A stretch of DNA of 64,000 bases from JAJPHW01 sp963771505. GTDB lineage: Bacteria; Acidobacteriota; Terriglobia; Terriglobales; Acidobacteriaceae. The notes under the pieces are model-generated. The model was not told the origin of the DNA, did no database searches, and saw nothing but the letters and a program-made list of their open reading frames with translations. The translations under genes were made by a program, and so were the position numbers. This document shows, piece by piece, positions 18,001 through 27,330 of this stretch (its first letter is position 1; each line of letters opens with the position of its first letter). The stretch lies in contig CAVYTO010000001.1 of assembly GCA_963771505.1 (NCBI GenBank), positions 682,001 to 746,000 on the forward strand, given 5' to 3'.

Positions 18001-18180
18001 ACGATTCTCGGTATGGTCCCGATGGCTCTGGCGCTCGAAGCCGGCAGCGAACAGTACGCACCGCTCGCCCGCGCGATTATCGGAGGGCTCACGGTCTCGG
18101 TGATTGTCACTGTCTTTCTTGTGCCGGCTGCGTATCTGCTTATTCATCGAGGGGAAGAAAGCGTAACGCCCGCCACATGA
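15049..18180 (+). CDS. RND efflux pump, inner-membrane permease (AcrB/HAE-like)
   Basis: The 1043-residue proton-driven exporter has the duplicated RND layout: TM1 (residues ~8-28), a large porter domain with DLFPDINIPVVVV, TM2-6 around residues 335-480, a second loop, and TM8-12 near 870-1035. TM4 reads LAFSRLIDNSVVVLENIFRH, so the usual paired aspartates of the proton relay appear as Asp-Asn. That variant is common in one acidobacterial/Firmicute-like subgroup (from memory). Cargo could be drugs or lipids. The stop overlaps the TolC start (ATGA), indicating coupled translation. Confidence 0.95.
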   Translation: MSGFAIRYPFVIVMLCLIVLVVGITTVARMPVDLFPDINIPVVVVATFYSGMPPEQIEANITNPFERFFTLGSGIDHIESRSLTGVSLIKIYFQPGTNPDAAVSGISNLAMAQLRRLPPGTLPPVVLKFDASSLPVCLITLKGQGLNETELHDLGQFTVRNQIANVPGASVPQPFGGKYRQIQVYVDPVKLEAHQLSLMDVVRTLNDANTILPAGDVRIGPKDYNIYTNSQLPTTEEINRLPLKSQGNAELMVADIGQAKDASAIQTNIVRVDGQKSVYLPILKQGGNSNTIAIVNGIKKSISGLLDVPQSLVTKVVFDQSIFVKTAIANLGSEGGIGLVLTALMILIFLGNFRATVAVMLSIPLSALAAFLAIDATGGSINTMVLGGLALAFSRLIDNSVVVLENIFRHLEMGETPAEAAEKGGREVAMPVLAATFTTAIVFFPVVFLYGVSRFLFTALAAAVVFSLFASYAVAMTVVPLFCAKFIKSAHGEAGHHEGKTAFGRFVRWFNRRYDQMLMKYDFAVARSLLRPAATVSLILGVCLFSLALFPFMGLGFFPRTDPGQFVVNVKAPTGTRLELTNQYIKRVEADIREVVPDKDLDMVLSNIGITPDFSAIYTSNSGQHTAFVQVSLKKDHSVGSYEYMRRVRAKLADDLPELSTYFQSGGLVDAVVNLGLPAPIDIQVSGNDQHDAYKTAAEIAGSVRGLRGVSDVLIPQDLDYPGIELNVNREMAARMGLSSKEAVDNVITALTSDGMIAPSYWVDPKSGNNYMLTVQYPETQVKSIADLKQIPLHAANNQNPTDLEALSDLKMIDTPTEVDHYQLRRVIDVYVSPAGQDLGGVADKVDKVIANTKIPDNVRVTMRGSVEGMRLSFKSFGVGLLLSVVLVYLILMAQFASFIDPLIILLAIPPGIAGVILFLLATHTTVNVMSLMGVIMMTGIVVSNSILIVEFTRSLRKEGMPIREAVAMACRVRLRPVLMTSLATILGMVPMALALEAGSEQYAPLARAIIGGLTVSVIVTVFLVPAAYLLIHRGEESVTPAT

Positions 18181-19577
18181 TGGCTAACACCAAAATCCTC
18201 GCGATTGTTTGTCTGAGCGGCTTGTTGGGCATCCGTGCTGGCGCGCAGTCGGAAACCTCGGAGCCCGCGACGCAGAACTTGCCGCAGGCTCCGACACCGG
18301 CTGCAAACGGCACTCCAGCGCAAGTCAAGTCTCAGACATCGCCGGCCGCTGCGGGCAACCAAAATCCGCTGACGCTGAAACAGGCTGAGGATCTTGCGAT
18401 TAAGAATAATCCGCAGGTTTCGGTTGCGCGATTGACCGCACTCGCGGCGCAACAAGTCACGAGGGAAGCGAGGTCGAGCTTGTGGCCGACAGCGACCGGA
18501 AGCCTGACGGCCGTCGATCCGCGAGATGGCAGTCGTATCACCGCGGGCGGGTTGAATAATCCGATCATTTATCAGCGTGCGGCGGCGGGAGTTATGGTCA
18601 GCCAGCTAATCACCGACTTTGGACGCACTAACAATCTTGCCTCGAGCGCTAACTTCGCCGCAAAAGCCCAAGCCCAGAACGCCGTCGCCACCAAAGAACA
18701 GATTCTGCTGGCCGTGGATCAGGCCTTCTATCAGGCGCTGCAGGCGCAGGCCGTGTTGCGCGTCGCGAACCAAACCGTGAGTGCCCGGCAAACCGTCGCC
18801 GACCAGATTAACGCTTTGTTCCAGAGCAAATTGAAATCGGAACTGGATGCCAGCTTTGCCAATGTAAACCTCGCCCAGGCAAAATTGTTGTTGCTCGATG
18901 CGGACAATAATCGCAGTGCCGCTCTAGCCACGCTTTCGATGGTGTTGGGATACTCTGCAACGCACGACTTCAATCTGATCGAGGATACGGCGACCGCCAA
19001 TCAGCCTCCTGCGAATGTGGACGATCTGATTGCTCAAGCCCTGACTTCACGGCCCGAAATTCTTTCTCTCGACTACGACTATCAATCGGCGCAAAAGTTT
19101 CACTCTGCCGAGAAAGACCTTTTCTTCCCGGATGTTCGCGCGCTCGGAGTACTCGGGGACACGCCGGTGAGGAATCCAGTGCTTTCGAATTGGTACGGAG
19201 CGGTTGGCGTCAACGTAGACATCCCGATCTTTAACGGATTTCTCTACAGCGCGAGATCGAAGGAGTCGGATTTGCGCGCACAGGCTGCACGCGACCGGTT
19301 GACCGACCTGCGAAATCGCATTGCGCGCGATGTCCGCACGAGCTGGCTCAATGCAAACACGGCGTATCAGCGGCTCAGCGTGACGCAGCAACTTCTCGAT
19401 CAGGCGAATCTGGCGCTGAGTCTGGCGCAAACTCGCTACAACCTGGGGCTGAGTTCCATTGTCGAGTTGAGCCAAGCGCAGCTGCAGCAGACGCAGGCAG
19501 AAATTACCAATGCGCAAGCGGGATACGACTACCGCTTCGCGTCGACCGAACTGCGTTACCAGACAACGGGAATCTAA
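18177..19577 (+). CDS. TolC-family outer-membrane efflux protein
   Basis: Outer-membrane channel of the tripartite pump. The start ATG at 18177 overlaps the pump stop; a second ATG follows immediately. After a signal peptide (ILAIVCLSGLLGIRAGAQ) and a Pro/Ala linker, two internally repeated helical OEP domains are seen: LTLKQAEDLAIKNNPQV at ~60 and YNLGLSSIVELSQAQLQQ near residue 425. Length (466 residues) is normal. It is the last gene of the efflux operon and converges with the HTH-TOBE gene 8 bp away. Confidence 0.92.
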   Translation: MMANTKILAIVCLSGLLGIRAGAQSETSEPATQNLPQAPTPAANGTPAQVKSQTSPAAAGNQNPLTLKQAEDLAIKNNPQVSVARLTALAAQQVTREARSSLWPTATGSLTAVDPRDGSRITAGGLNNPIIYQRAAAGVMVSQLITDFGRTNNLASSANFAAKAQAQNAVATKEQILLAVDQAFYQALQAQAVLRVANQTVSARQTVADQINALFQSKLKSELDASFANVNLAQAKLLLLDADNNRSAALATLSMVLGYSATHDFNLIEDTATANQPPANVDDLIAQALTSRPEILSLDYDYQSAQKFHSAEKDLFFPDVRALGVLGDTPVRNPVLSNWYGAVGVNVDIPIFNGFLYSARSKESDLRAQAARDRLTDLRNRIARDVRTSWLNANTAYQRLSVTQQLLDQANLALSLAQTRYNLGLSSIVELSQAQLQQTQAEITNAQAGYDYRFASTELRYQTTGI

Positions 19578-19585
19578 CGGCGATC

Positions 19586-20023
19586 TCATATCCTGAGGAT
19601 CATGACTTCGGTTGCCTTGATGAGCGCCGCTGCGGTTTGACCCGCCTTTAAGTGCATCTCGCGCGCCGACCGGGCGGTGATGATGGAAGTGATGCGCTGG
19701 CTTCCGATGGAAATCACAACTTCGGCCATGAGGCCGCTGATCTGGACCGCTTCTATTCTCCCGACGAGTTGGTTGCGCCCGCTGACGTGGCGTAGAACAT
19801 CCTCGCGCTCGGGCGCAGTCTTTCCGCGGGTCCGAAACAGCAGTCGGTCAACTTCAGTCTGGGGTATGCGGTGATGCCCTCCGGCTGTCTTCACGCTTTT
19901 AATTCTGCGAGAGTAAATCCACTGTTTGATGGTGGGAAAGCTCACTCGCAATTGCAGCGCCGCCTCGCGCGGTTTGAGTAGGGCTTCGTTCTGCGGATCG
20001 GGCCTGATCGCTTTTTTCGTCAT
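19586..20023 (-). CDS. HTH (excisionase/MerR-type) plus TOBE/Mop domain regulator
   Basis: The 145-residue protein has an N-terminal helix-turn-helix (LKPREAALQLRVSFPTIKQWIYSRRIKSVK, residues ~15-45) and a C-terminal TOBE/Mop domain (GRNQLVGRIEAVQISGLMAEVVISI through LKAGQTAAALIKATEVMI). TOBE/Mop domains bind molybdate or tungstate, so this is probably an oxyanion-responsive repressor, a compact ModE analogue. It is divergent from an outer-membrane protein gene, which may be its target. The molybdenum-cofactor operon at 5.4-7.2 kb gives a plausible wider context. Confidence 0.82.
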   Translation of the reverse strand: MTKKAIRPDPQNEALLKPREAALQLRVSFPTIKQWIYSRRIKSVKTAGGHHRIPQTEVDRLLFRTRGKTAPEREDVLRHVSGRNQLVGRIEAVQISGLMAEVVISIGSQRITSIITARSAREMHLKAGQTAAALIKATEVMILRI

Positions 20024-20165
20024 AACGACTGTTGAAAATCCTAGTCTCGGAATGAGGATGGGTCAAAAAACGGTCCATTACACCTAAATACGTATCCTAA
20101 TTGGCAAGCAAAACATCTATGCGATACAGTTATGAATTCATCTTTCATTTCTGGGGATCCGACAA
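20024..20165. promoter_or_regulatory. Divergent promoter region between HTH-TOBE gene and outer-membrane gene
   Basis: AT-rich 142 bp. It holds ATACGTAT (self-complementary) within CTAAATACGTATCCTAATTG at ~20083-20102 and GCGATACAGTTATGA just before the rightward gene. The palindrome is a candidate operator for the HTH-TOBE protein (inference); it does not match the E. coli ModE box closely. Confidence 0.35.
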
Positions 20166-20993
20166 ATGCGGCGTACAGTTTGTTTCTTAGCGGTTTTGGC
20201 TAGGTTCGTGTTTCCATCATTCATCTCTGCCCAAAATAGTTATTTTCCCGATTGGTTCGCACGGGTGGACCAAACGAAAGACGAGCAGCCCCACTGGGTC
20301 ACGCCGCTGGCGACCACCACGCCGCGACTGGAGGAAGAGTTCCGCTACGACCAACTTTGGCAAACCAATGCGAAAGGAATTACCACCGACAATTTCGACG
20401 GAGGCAAAGGCGTGGAGTTGATTCCAGCCGAGAAAGTCGAAGTCATTTTCAATCTGCCGCCGTACATCGCGCACAACAATCCGGCCGATTCCGATGGTTT
20501 TGGGGATGTGGCTTTCCTGTTGAAATATCGCCTACTATCCGCAAACGAGCAACACGGAAATTACATTCTGACGGCATTTCTTGGTGCGAGCGTACCCACC
20601 GGCCAGTACAAGAATGGAGCATTGGACGCAATCATCACTCCTACGATCGCCTACGGTAAGGGACTGGGCAACTTCGACCTGCAAGGAACTTTTGGAATTA
20701 CGCTTCCGACGGGCGACACGAATCTGATCGGTCGAACTTATGTGTTGAATAATACATTTCAATATCGCGTGTTTCGCCGGATATGGCCGGAAGTGGAACT
20801 GAACTCGACTTTCTTTCAGCAGGGCAAAAACGACGGGCAGGGGCAAAGCTTTATCACTCCCGGCCTAGTGCTCGGACGGTTTCCGTTGTGGAAGCGGGTA
20901 GGCTTCACGTTCGGCGGTGGATTCCAGATCGCGACCACACGCTTTCACACCACCAATCACAATGGGGTTTTGTCGATCCGGTTTCCGTTCTAA
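20166..20993 (+). CDS. Putative outer-membrane beta-barrel protein (transporter-like)
   Basis: The 275-residue product has a signal peptide (CFLAVLARFVFPSFISAQ) and a barrel with repeated aromatic strand ends (GNYILTAFLGASVPTGQY, GNFDLQGTFGITLPTGDT, TFGGGFQIATTRFH), ending ...SIRFPF with a C-terminal Phe typical of outer-membrane proteins. It resembles the MetA-pathway/phenol-degradation-like outer-membrane 'transporter' family. It is transcribed away from the HTH-TOBE regulator, suggesting oxyanion-linked control, but the substrate is unknown. Confidence 0.7.
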   Translation: MRRTVCFLAVLARFVFPSFISAQNSYFPDWFARVDQTKDEQPHWVTPLATTTPRLEEEFRYDQLWQTNAKGITTDNFDGGKGVELIPAEKVEVIFNLPPYIAHNNPADSDGFGDVAFLLKYRLLSANEQHGNYILTAFLGASVPTGQYKNGALDAIITPTIAYGKGLGNFDLQGTFGITLPTGDTNLIGRTYVLNNTFQYRVFRRIWPEVELNSTFFQQGKNDGQGQSFITPGLVLGRFPLWKRVGFTFGGGFQIATTRFHTTNHNGVLSIRFPF

Positions 20994-21161
20994 CGGTGGC
21001 TCAAGAATGCGCTTCTCCCCATGCGAGATATGGGGGATTTGCAGTTTGAACCGTTAGTCCCAATACGTGTATGCTTTTTCTCTACGAAAATATCTGACAT
21101 TTGATTTTGAACCGGTCTCCATTTGCGGACCGGGATATTTTCCGTCGCTTGGGGTGAAGGT

Positions 21162-22250
21162 ATGAAGAGGCGCGATTTTTTGCGATCAACCAGCACGGTG
21201 TGCGCTGGTTTGGCGATTTCGAAGTCGATCCCGTTTTTTGCCGTCACCGGCTCACCCGATAACCGGCGGACGTTCGAGGTCACGACCCGGGTTGAGGTGT
21301 TGAAGCCCTCTGGAGTTACTCATATTTGGCTTCCGGCGGCGCTCATCCGGGAGACGCGATTCCAAAAGACGCAATCCAACAAATTCGTCGCCGAAGGCGG
21401 GACCGCCCGGCTGACCGAGGACACGCGGGACGAACTCGGCATCGTTACCGGAACGTTCCCTGAAGGCGGGAAGCCAGCGCTCACTCTCACCAGCCGAGTA
21501 TCGTTAACGGACTACGCAGTCGATCTCTCCGTTCCTCAACGAAAGTCCCACGCTTCGCGGGAGGAGCTGGACTATTTCCTTCGACCCAGCAAGTACGTAC
21601 CGACTGAAGGAATCGTGAAAGAGACCGCCGAGAAGGCGACCAAAGGCGCAACGACCGATATCGATAAGGCCCGTGCCGTGTATGACTGGGTGGTGGAAAA
21701 TACATTTCGCGATCCGAAGATTCGCGGGTGCGGGCGCGGGGACATTCGCTTCATGCTGGAGTCTGGCGACATGGGCGGAAAGTGCGCCGACCTCAACGCG
21801 CTGTATGTCGGCCTTGCGCGCTCAGTCGGATTGCCCGCTCGTCACGTTTACGGATTGCGCATCGCCAAGTCGGAATTGGGCTACCAAAGCCTCGGGTTGC
21901 CCAGCGACAGGGCGACGAAGGGCCAGCATTGCCGCGTCGAAGTCTACCTGACGGAACACGGATGGGTCCCGGTCGATCCGGCCGACGTGCGCAAGGTGGT
22001 ATTGGAAGAGCGGCCGGGCGGTTTGAAGTTGAACGACGAGATGGTTTCGAAAGCGCGCACACGACTCTTTGGTTCATGGGAAATGAACTGGATGGGCTAC
22101 AACTACGCGCACGACGTCGCGCTGCCGGAATCGAGCGGACCACCCCTGGCTTACTTAATGTATCCGCAAGCGGAAACGGCTGACGGTCGCGTCGATCCGT
22201 TTGACCCCGACAACTTCAAATACGAAATCACGGTGAAACAACTGAGTTAA
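21162..22250 (+). CDS. Tat-exported transglutaminase-like domain protein
   Basis: ATG 21162 follows GGGGTGAAGG and gives a twin-arginine signal MKRRDFLRSTSTVCAGLAIS, so the protein is probably exported folded. Residues ~30-165 are a beta-rich domain. The transglutaminase/protease-like core follows, with the catalytic triad visible as Cys in MGGKCADLNALYVGLARSVG, His in GQHCRVEVYL and Asp in WVPVDPADVRK. These fold members may be peptidases, amidases or transglutaminases; the substrate is unknown. About 362 residues. It stands alone between the outer-membrane gene and the DUF5131 gene. Confidence 0.85.
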   Translation: MKRRDFLRSTSTVCAGLAISKSIPFFAVTGSPDNRRTFEVTTRVEVLKPSGVTHIWLPAALIRETRFQKTQSNKFVAEGGTARLTEDTRDELGIVTGTFPEGGKPALTLTSRVSLTDYAVDLSVPQRKSHASREELDYFLRPSKYVPTEGIVKETAEKATKGATTDIDKARAVYDWVVENTFRDPKIRGCGRGDIRFMLESGDMGGKCADLNALYVGLARSVGLPARHVYGLRIAKSELGYQSLGLPSDRATKGQHCRVEVYLTEHGWVPVDPADVRKVVLEERPGGLKLNDEMVSKARTRLFGSWEMNWMGYNYAHDVALPESSGPPLAYLMYPQAETADGRVDPFDPDNFKYEITVKQLS

Positions 22251-22284
22251 TCTGCGCAGTTGAGGTGCCACAACCGGAGCGAAC

Positions 22285-23124
22285 TTAGGCCCCGTTTGGA
22301 AGCACAACCAAAGGCGCTTCGCCCAGCAAACTGTGAAAAGAATGCAGAATGCGTTGGGCGAATTCAGCGCAACTGGTTCGGTCGGGGATCGGCGCAACTA
22401 CGCGGCGCGGATATTCGTTGTAGGTGCGGCCGTCGAGTTCTCTGCCGCTTTTTGCTTTTCGCACACCGCCCCATTGTTTGAAAAAGAATTTCACTCGGGC
22501 TTCGCGGCATTGCTCGCGGATTGAAACCACCCATTCTTTTGCCATGGGACGAGCACCGTGTCCGCTCTCACCGCCGACGATGACCCAATCAATACCGGAA
22601 AGATTTATCGCACCGAGATCTTCCAGCAGCGGCTCGATGGAAAGAAAGCGCACGCGCGCCGGAGTTTGGCGAAGAGCGGCAATTCGCGGTAATCCGTATT
22701 TTTTATCTTCGACGCTGACGCCCCACCAAATGTTCTGCGCCTTAGCGGCAAATCGCAGCCTGCCGTTTAACAGTTCGCGTAAGCGGTCGGCGCGCTTGGT
22801 GAGCACTTGATAAGTATGCCAATTCGCCGCAGCCATCACTCGCGCGACGGCTTCGATGTATTCATCCGGTACTTCGGGATGAAACAGGTCGCTCATCGAA
22901 TTCACGAAAACCAACTTCGGCGACCGCCAGGAAAACGGCTCAGCCAGTTTTCCCGGTACGAGGCGCAGGTCAAAGCCCTGCTCGTAAGGATGCCCTTTCA
23001 CCCCGCGAAAGCGCTCGGCAAAAGTCTCGGCGTAGCAATGCTTGCATCCGGGACTGATTTTCGTGCAGCCACGGACGGGGTTCCAGGTTGCGTCGGTCCA
23101 TTCGATATGGGAGTTAAGGGACAT
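22285..23124 (-). CDS. DUF5131 (phage Gp37/Gp68) 'three-Cys' protein
   Basis: The 279-residue product carries the radical-SAM-like cysteine motif CTKISPGCKHCYAE (Cys20, Cys27, Cys30) after the family start IEWTDATWNPVRG, plus FVNSMSDLFHPEVP and WVIVGGESGHGARPM. The family occurs in phages and mobile regions, commonly paired with the TcmP 'three-Cys-motif partner' gene; a broken TcmP-like gene lies just upstream here. Its biochemistry is not established. The reading frame is intact while its neighbours on the same strand have decayed. Confidence 0.88.
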   Translation of the reverse strand: MSLNSHIEWTDATWNPVRGCTKISPGCKHCYAETFAERFRGVKGHPYEQGFDLRLVPGKLAEPFSWRSPKLVFVNSMSDLFHPEVPDEYIEAVARVMAAANWHTYQVLTKRADRLRELLNGRLRFAAKAQNIWWGVSVEDKKYGLPRIAALRQTPARVRFLSIEPLLEDLGAINLSGIDWVIVGGESGHGARPMAKEWVVSIREQCREARVKFFFKQWGGVRKAKSGRELDGRTYNEYPRRVVAPIPDRTSCAEFAQRILHSFHSLLGEAPLVVLPNGA

Positions 23125-23134
23125 TAGTCCCTTT

Positions 23135-23842
23135 TTAACTAAGGAGGTGTTCGGCAGTGAAGAACTGCACCTTCACCTGAGGCAAGTCTTTAAATGCAGC
23201 GATTATCCGCTCGCTTGTCGTTGCATTCCAGACGTTAGCGAGAGTAGCAAAGACAACTTGCCGCGCAGCAAGCCTTTCAACTACCCGCCTGTATTTAGAA
23301 ATCTGAGCATTCTCGTCGGTCGTACTTTTGGCAAGACGGTCTTCTTTCTTAGCCTCACCCATCGTAAGAATTCCATCCGTGACACAAAAAAAGTCGACCT
23401 CTGCTTCGGACTTATTGACCTCTATTTTCCAGAATTCTCTGTCTGTGGAAAAGGAAAAGTTATCAATTGTGGTCGATCGCAGATAATCAAGCGCCAGTAG
23501 GCTCACCGTCATGCCTTGCCTATAGCCTTGGAACACAAACTCGTCTATTTTATAAAACCATGCGGGCTCTTCCGGTGTTTTCCAATTCTCCCTTTTGGAC
23601 ACTTGGCTCGGACCGCACCGTCTGCATCTGAATTCCTGGGTTATTTCGCTAATGGAGAACCATGCTGAATTCCGACAATAGGAGCAGCGGAATATAAATC
23701 CGCGGTAAAGTATTTGGCGGCTTACGAGATCGTCGATAAGCGCTGCGGCATTTTCTCCGACCCTTGCCTTTACTGACGGAAGATCTAGATACCTTTTTCG
23801 GCGTCGAGATATACGCCCGATGACGATCCAACTTCGTGATAT
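23135..23842 (-). pseudogene. C-terminal remnant: zinc ribbon plus nuclease-like domain
   Basis: The frame is open from 23842 to the stop at 23135 (235 codons), but the first ATG is at 23602, so the start is lost. Residues show a zinc ribbon, two CxxC-type pairs (FRCSYCRNSAWF and FRCRRCGPSQ), then EPAWFYKIDEFVFQGYRQG and a PD-(D/E)XK-like core with Asp in EAEVDFFCVTDG and GEAKK. It is probably the C-terminal end of a larger restriction/nuclease-type protein. It overlaps the TcmP-like fragment in another frame and precedes DUF5131 by 10 bp. The nuclease call rests on motifs only. Confidence 0.5.
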
Positions 23843-24191
23843 CTAAGAATTGGTTAATCTTTGTCGGATTTATCGCAAATTGCTGTTCGGCGCGAAGAGC
23901 GTCCATATATAGAGCTAGCAATACTACAAAATCGACCATCCGAGTCGCCCCGAGAGTCCTCAAAGTGTTGAACTTGATGCCAATGTCATTTGGGTCGACA
24001 AAGCAAAGACTCAGAACCTTATTGGTTTTGGAGTGTCGGGGAATCGCGTCCGCAATCTCGACGATGTTCGTGTCGCCATTACCTCGACCATCCACTTCTG
24101 TGCAAGGTGTGTGACGGCCGTTGAGCGTATGCGAAGAGCGTCCAGAATTGGCTCTGCCGTCTGCTCGCGAAAGCCGATGGTACTTCTCCAT
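23649..24191 (-). pseudogene. TcmP-like (three-Cys-motif partner) fragment
   Basis: The 180-codon frame contains the middle of a TcmP-like protein: IVEIADAIPRHSKTNKVLSL, CFVDPNDIGIKFNTLRTLGA and TRMVDFVVLLALYMDALRAE, where an F-DP motif and a beta strand recall the methyltransferase-like TcmP core. The N-terminal half of the family is missing, and after about residue 120 the frame turns into basic low-information sequence overlapping the nuclease remnant. A GGAGGAG ribosome-binding site and a TAATG overlap with an upstream frame precede the ATG. The neighbouring DUF5131 gene supports the identification. Confidence 0.5.
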
Positions 24192-24593
24192 TATTTGATC
24201 TCCTCCAGACGATTCAGCCTGACTTCATTGGCGACTTGGGATGATCCGATCTGTGTCGCGAATTGAAATGCAGTCGGAACGATTCCAATTTCTCCGATCT
24301 CTTCAGAACTACCCTCATCAAAAGCTCCAGTACAGCGCTATACCAAAGCTTCAGAACCATTGTTGTGCGTGTGATCTGCGCGAAACTATCTGGGCGTTTT
24401 GTATTTATGATGAATTTGGCAAGTTCGGTAAGAGGAAAATGAGGTCGAGTGCTAGCGTCTATTCTTCCGCGGTTCGAAGATCCATTGCTCGAACCGAAAA
24501 GGGGCGATGGCGAATTTTGATCTGATTTTGCAAATCGGCAGAGATGTCGAAGTTAGATACCCATGCGTGTCGAAGGCCCTCTTAGATTGTTTT
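24192..24593. other. Degenerate AT-richer stretch in the accessory patch
   Basis: No intact gene. On the minus strand one frame ends EIGIVPTAFQFATQIGSSQV...LEEIK, overlapping the TcmP-like start by TAATG, and another holds a ~90-codon frame with no recognisable motif. Base composition is more AT-rich than the flanking core genes, consistent with acquired sequence. Confidence 0.4.
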
Positions 24594-24948
24594 CTATCGC
24601 ACCTTCTGAGTCGCCAAACCGCAGCTAGCCAGTACGTTTATTTGATTCTCAAGAGCTTCGTGGAATCGCTGCGGGTGGATTAGCAGGATGTCCTCGCCCT
24701 TCTGTTTATAGGCATACAGATAGTCAGGGTGAAACGCTTCAAGTATCGCCCAGAAGCGATCATCGCTTACTTTGCCGTCTGTAGGCACGATAATGTTGTA
24801 GGCGCCACCCCAAAGTTTCGAATAGAACTCGAGGAGCGAAGACAAGGGTGTTGCCAATCCGGATCGCTGCTGGCGACAAGAACAGTAATCGCGCGAGCCT
24901 GACTGATGTAAGAACCGTTTTAAATGGGTAATGGGCCGACGATCTCAA
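24594..24948 (-). pseudogene. Broken N-terminal fragment, possibly of the same nuclease-type gene
   Basis: Two overlapping frames: VRLARLLFLSPAAIRIGN (from 24948) and then, one frame over, SLLEFYSKLWGGAYNIIVPT and DDRFWAILEAFHPDYLYAY ending 24594. Joined by a frameshift near 24860 they would give one continuous N-terminal region. I recall WGG...PTDG and FW...PDY motifs in N-terminal parts of large zinc-ribbon nuclease-like proteins, so it may be the other end of the remnant at 23135-23842. Low certainty. Confidence 0.35.
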
Positions 24949-24965
24949 ACCTCGGCCGTATAAGC

Positions 24966-26522
<1,557 letters not shown>

Positions 26523-26680
26523 CGCCCGAGAATTATAGCGGTTGGGCGTAGCAGCGGTGATCGGGGAGGGGCGAAACTCCGGACGCGCCGCTCCTCAAAT
26601 ATAGGGAACACCTAGGCAGGGTGAGTGGTTGCAAGAATTGGTCAACTCAGTGAGTAAAGTTACCTAAAACCGGAACCCGA

Positions 26681-27250
26681 CTACTCCGCACCGCCGCCGA
26701 GGGGCATGTATCGGTATTTTTTGCCGTCCCAGAAGGTGGCGGATGTCATTTCATCCGATCCGGTTTCGGCGACGTAGATGGCCAGCACGCTTTTCTTTCG
26801 CAGCTTCAGCTTCCTGACGGTGACATCTTTGTAAGGCAAATTGATGATGAGGTATTTGGCTTTGGGGGTATCGGCGTGCCAGGCATCCGGACCGAGGCCG
26901 TGTATCACCAGCAACACCACGCCGCGGCGGTCGGGGTCTTCGGACACGAACTGCGAAGTGACGTGCGGATTGCCGTATCCAAAAAAAGAATTGTAGGGGT
27001 CGACGACGGCGAAGTTGTTCTCGGACTCGTCAAGCATGGGGTTCTTGCATTTCGCGGGGATGACGATGTCGGCGACGCCGTCTCCGTCAAGGTCGGCCAC
27101 CAGGGCATTCTGCCCCTGCAATAACGAGCAGCTCGCGCCAAATTGCTTTTGCACGAAAGCATTGTCAAGAGTAGGAGTGGCATTTTGCGCCGCGGCAAAC
27201 GACGCCGCGAAAGCGATGAGCGCGAGAATGATTGATCGGGGGTGTGACAT
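26681..27250 (-). CDS. Secreted hypothetical protein with FG-GAP-like segment
   Basis: ATG 27250 (GAAG ribosome-binding site 5 bases before) gives a signal peptide MSHPRSIILALIAFAASFAAAQ; the longer frame upstream lacks one. The ~189-residue mature protein contains LVADLDGDGVADIVIPAKC, a calcium-binding-like FG-GAP/dockerin-type DxDGDG loop, and ends YRYMPLGGGAE. It probably acts outside the cytoplasm. No family assignment beyond that. It follows thiL on the same strand with 80 bp between. Confidence 0.6.
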   Translation of the reverse strand: MSHPRSIILALIAFAASFAAAQNATPTLDNAFVQKQFGASCSLLQGQNALVADLDGDGVADIVIPAKCKNPMLDESENNFAVVDPYNSFFGYGNPHVTSQFVSEDPDRRGVVLLVIHGLGPDAWHADTPKAKYLIINLPYKDVTVRKLKLRKKSVLAIYVAETGSDEMTSATFWDGKKYRYMPLGGGAE

Positions 27251-27330
27251 ATCTTCAAATGTATGCGGAATGCGGGTAGGGGAGTAGGGCGAGGTGACGT
27301 TTGGCGGAACTAAGGTAATCGTGGGAAAGG

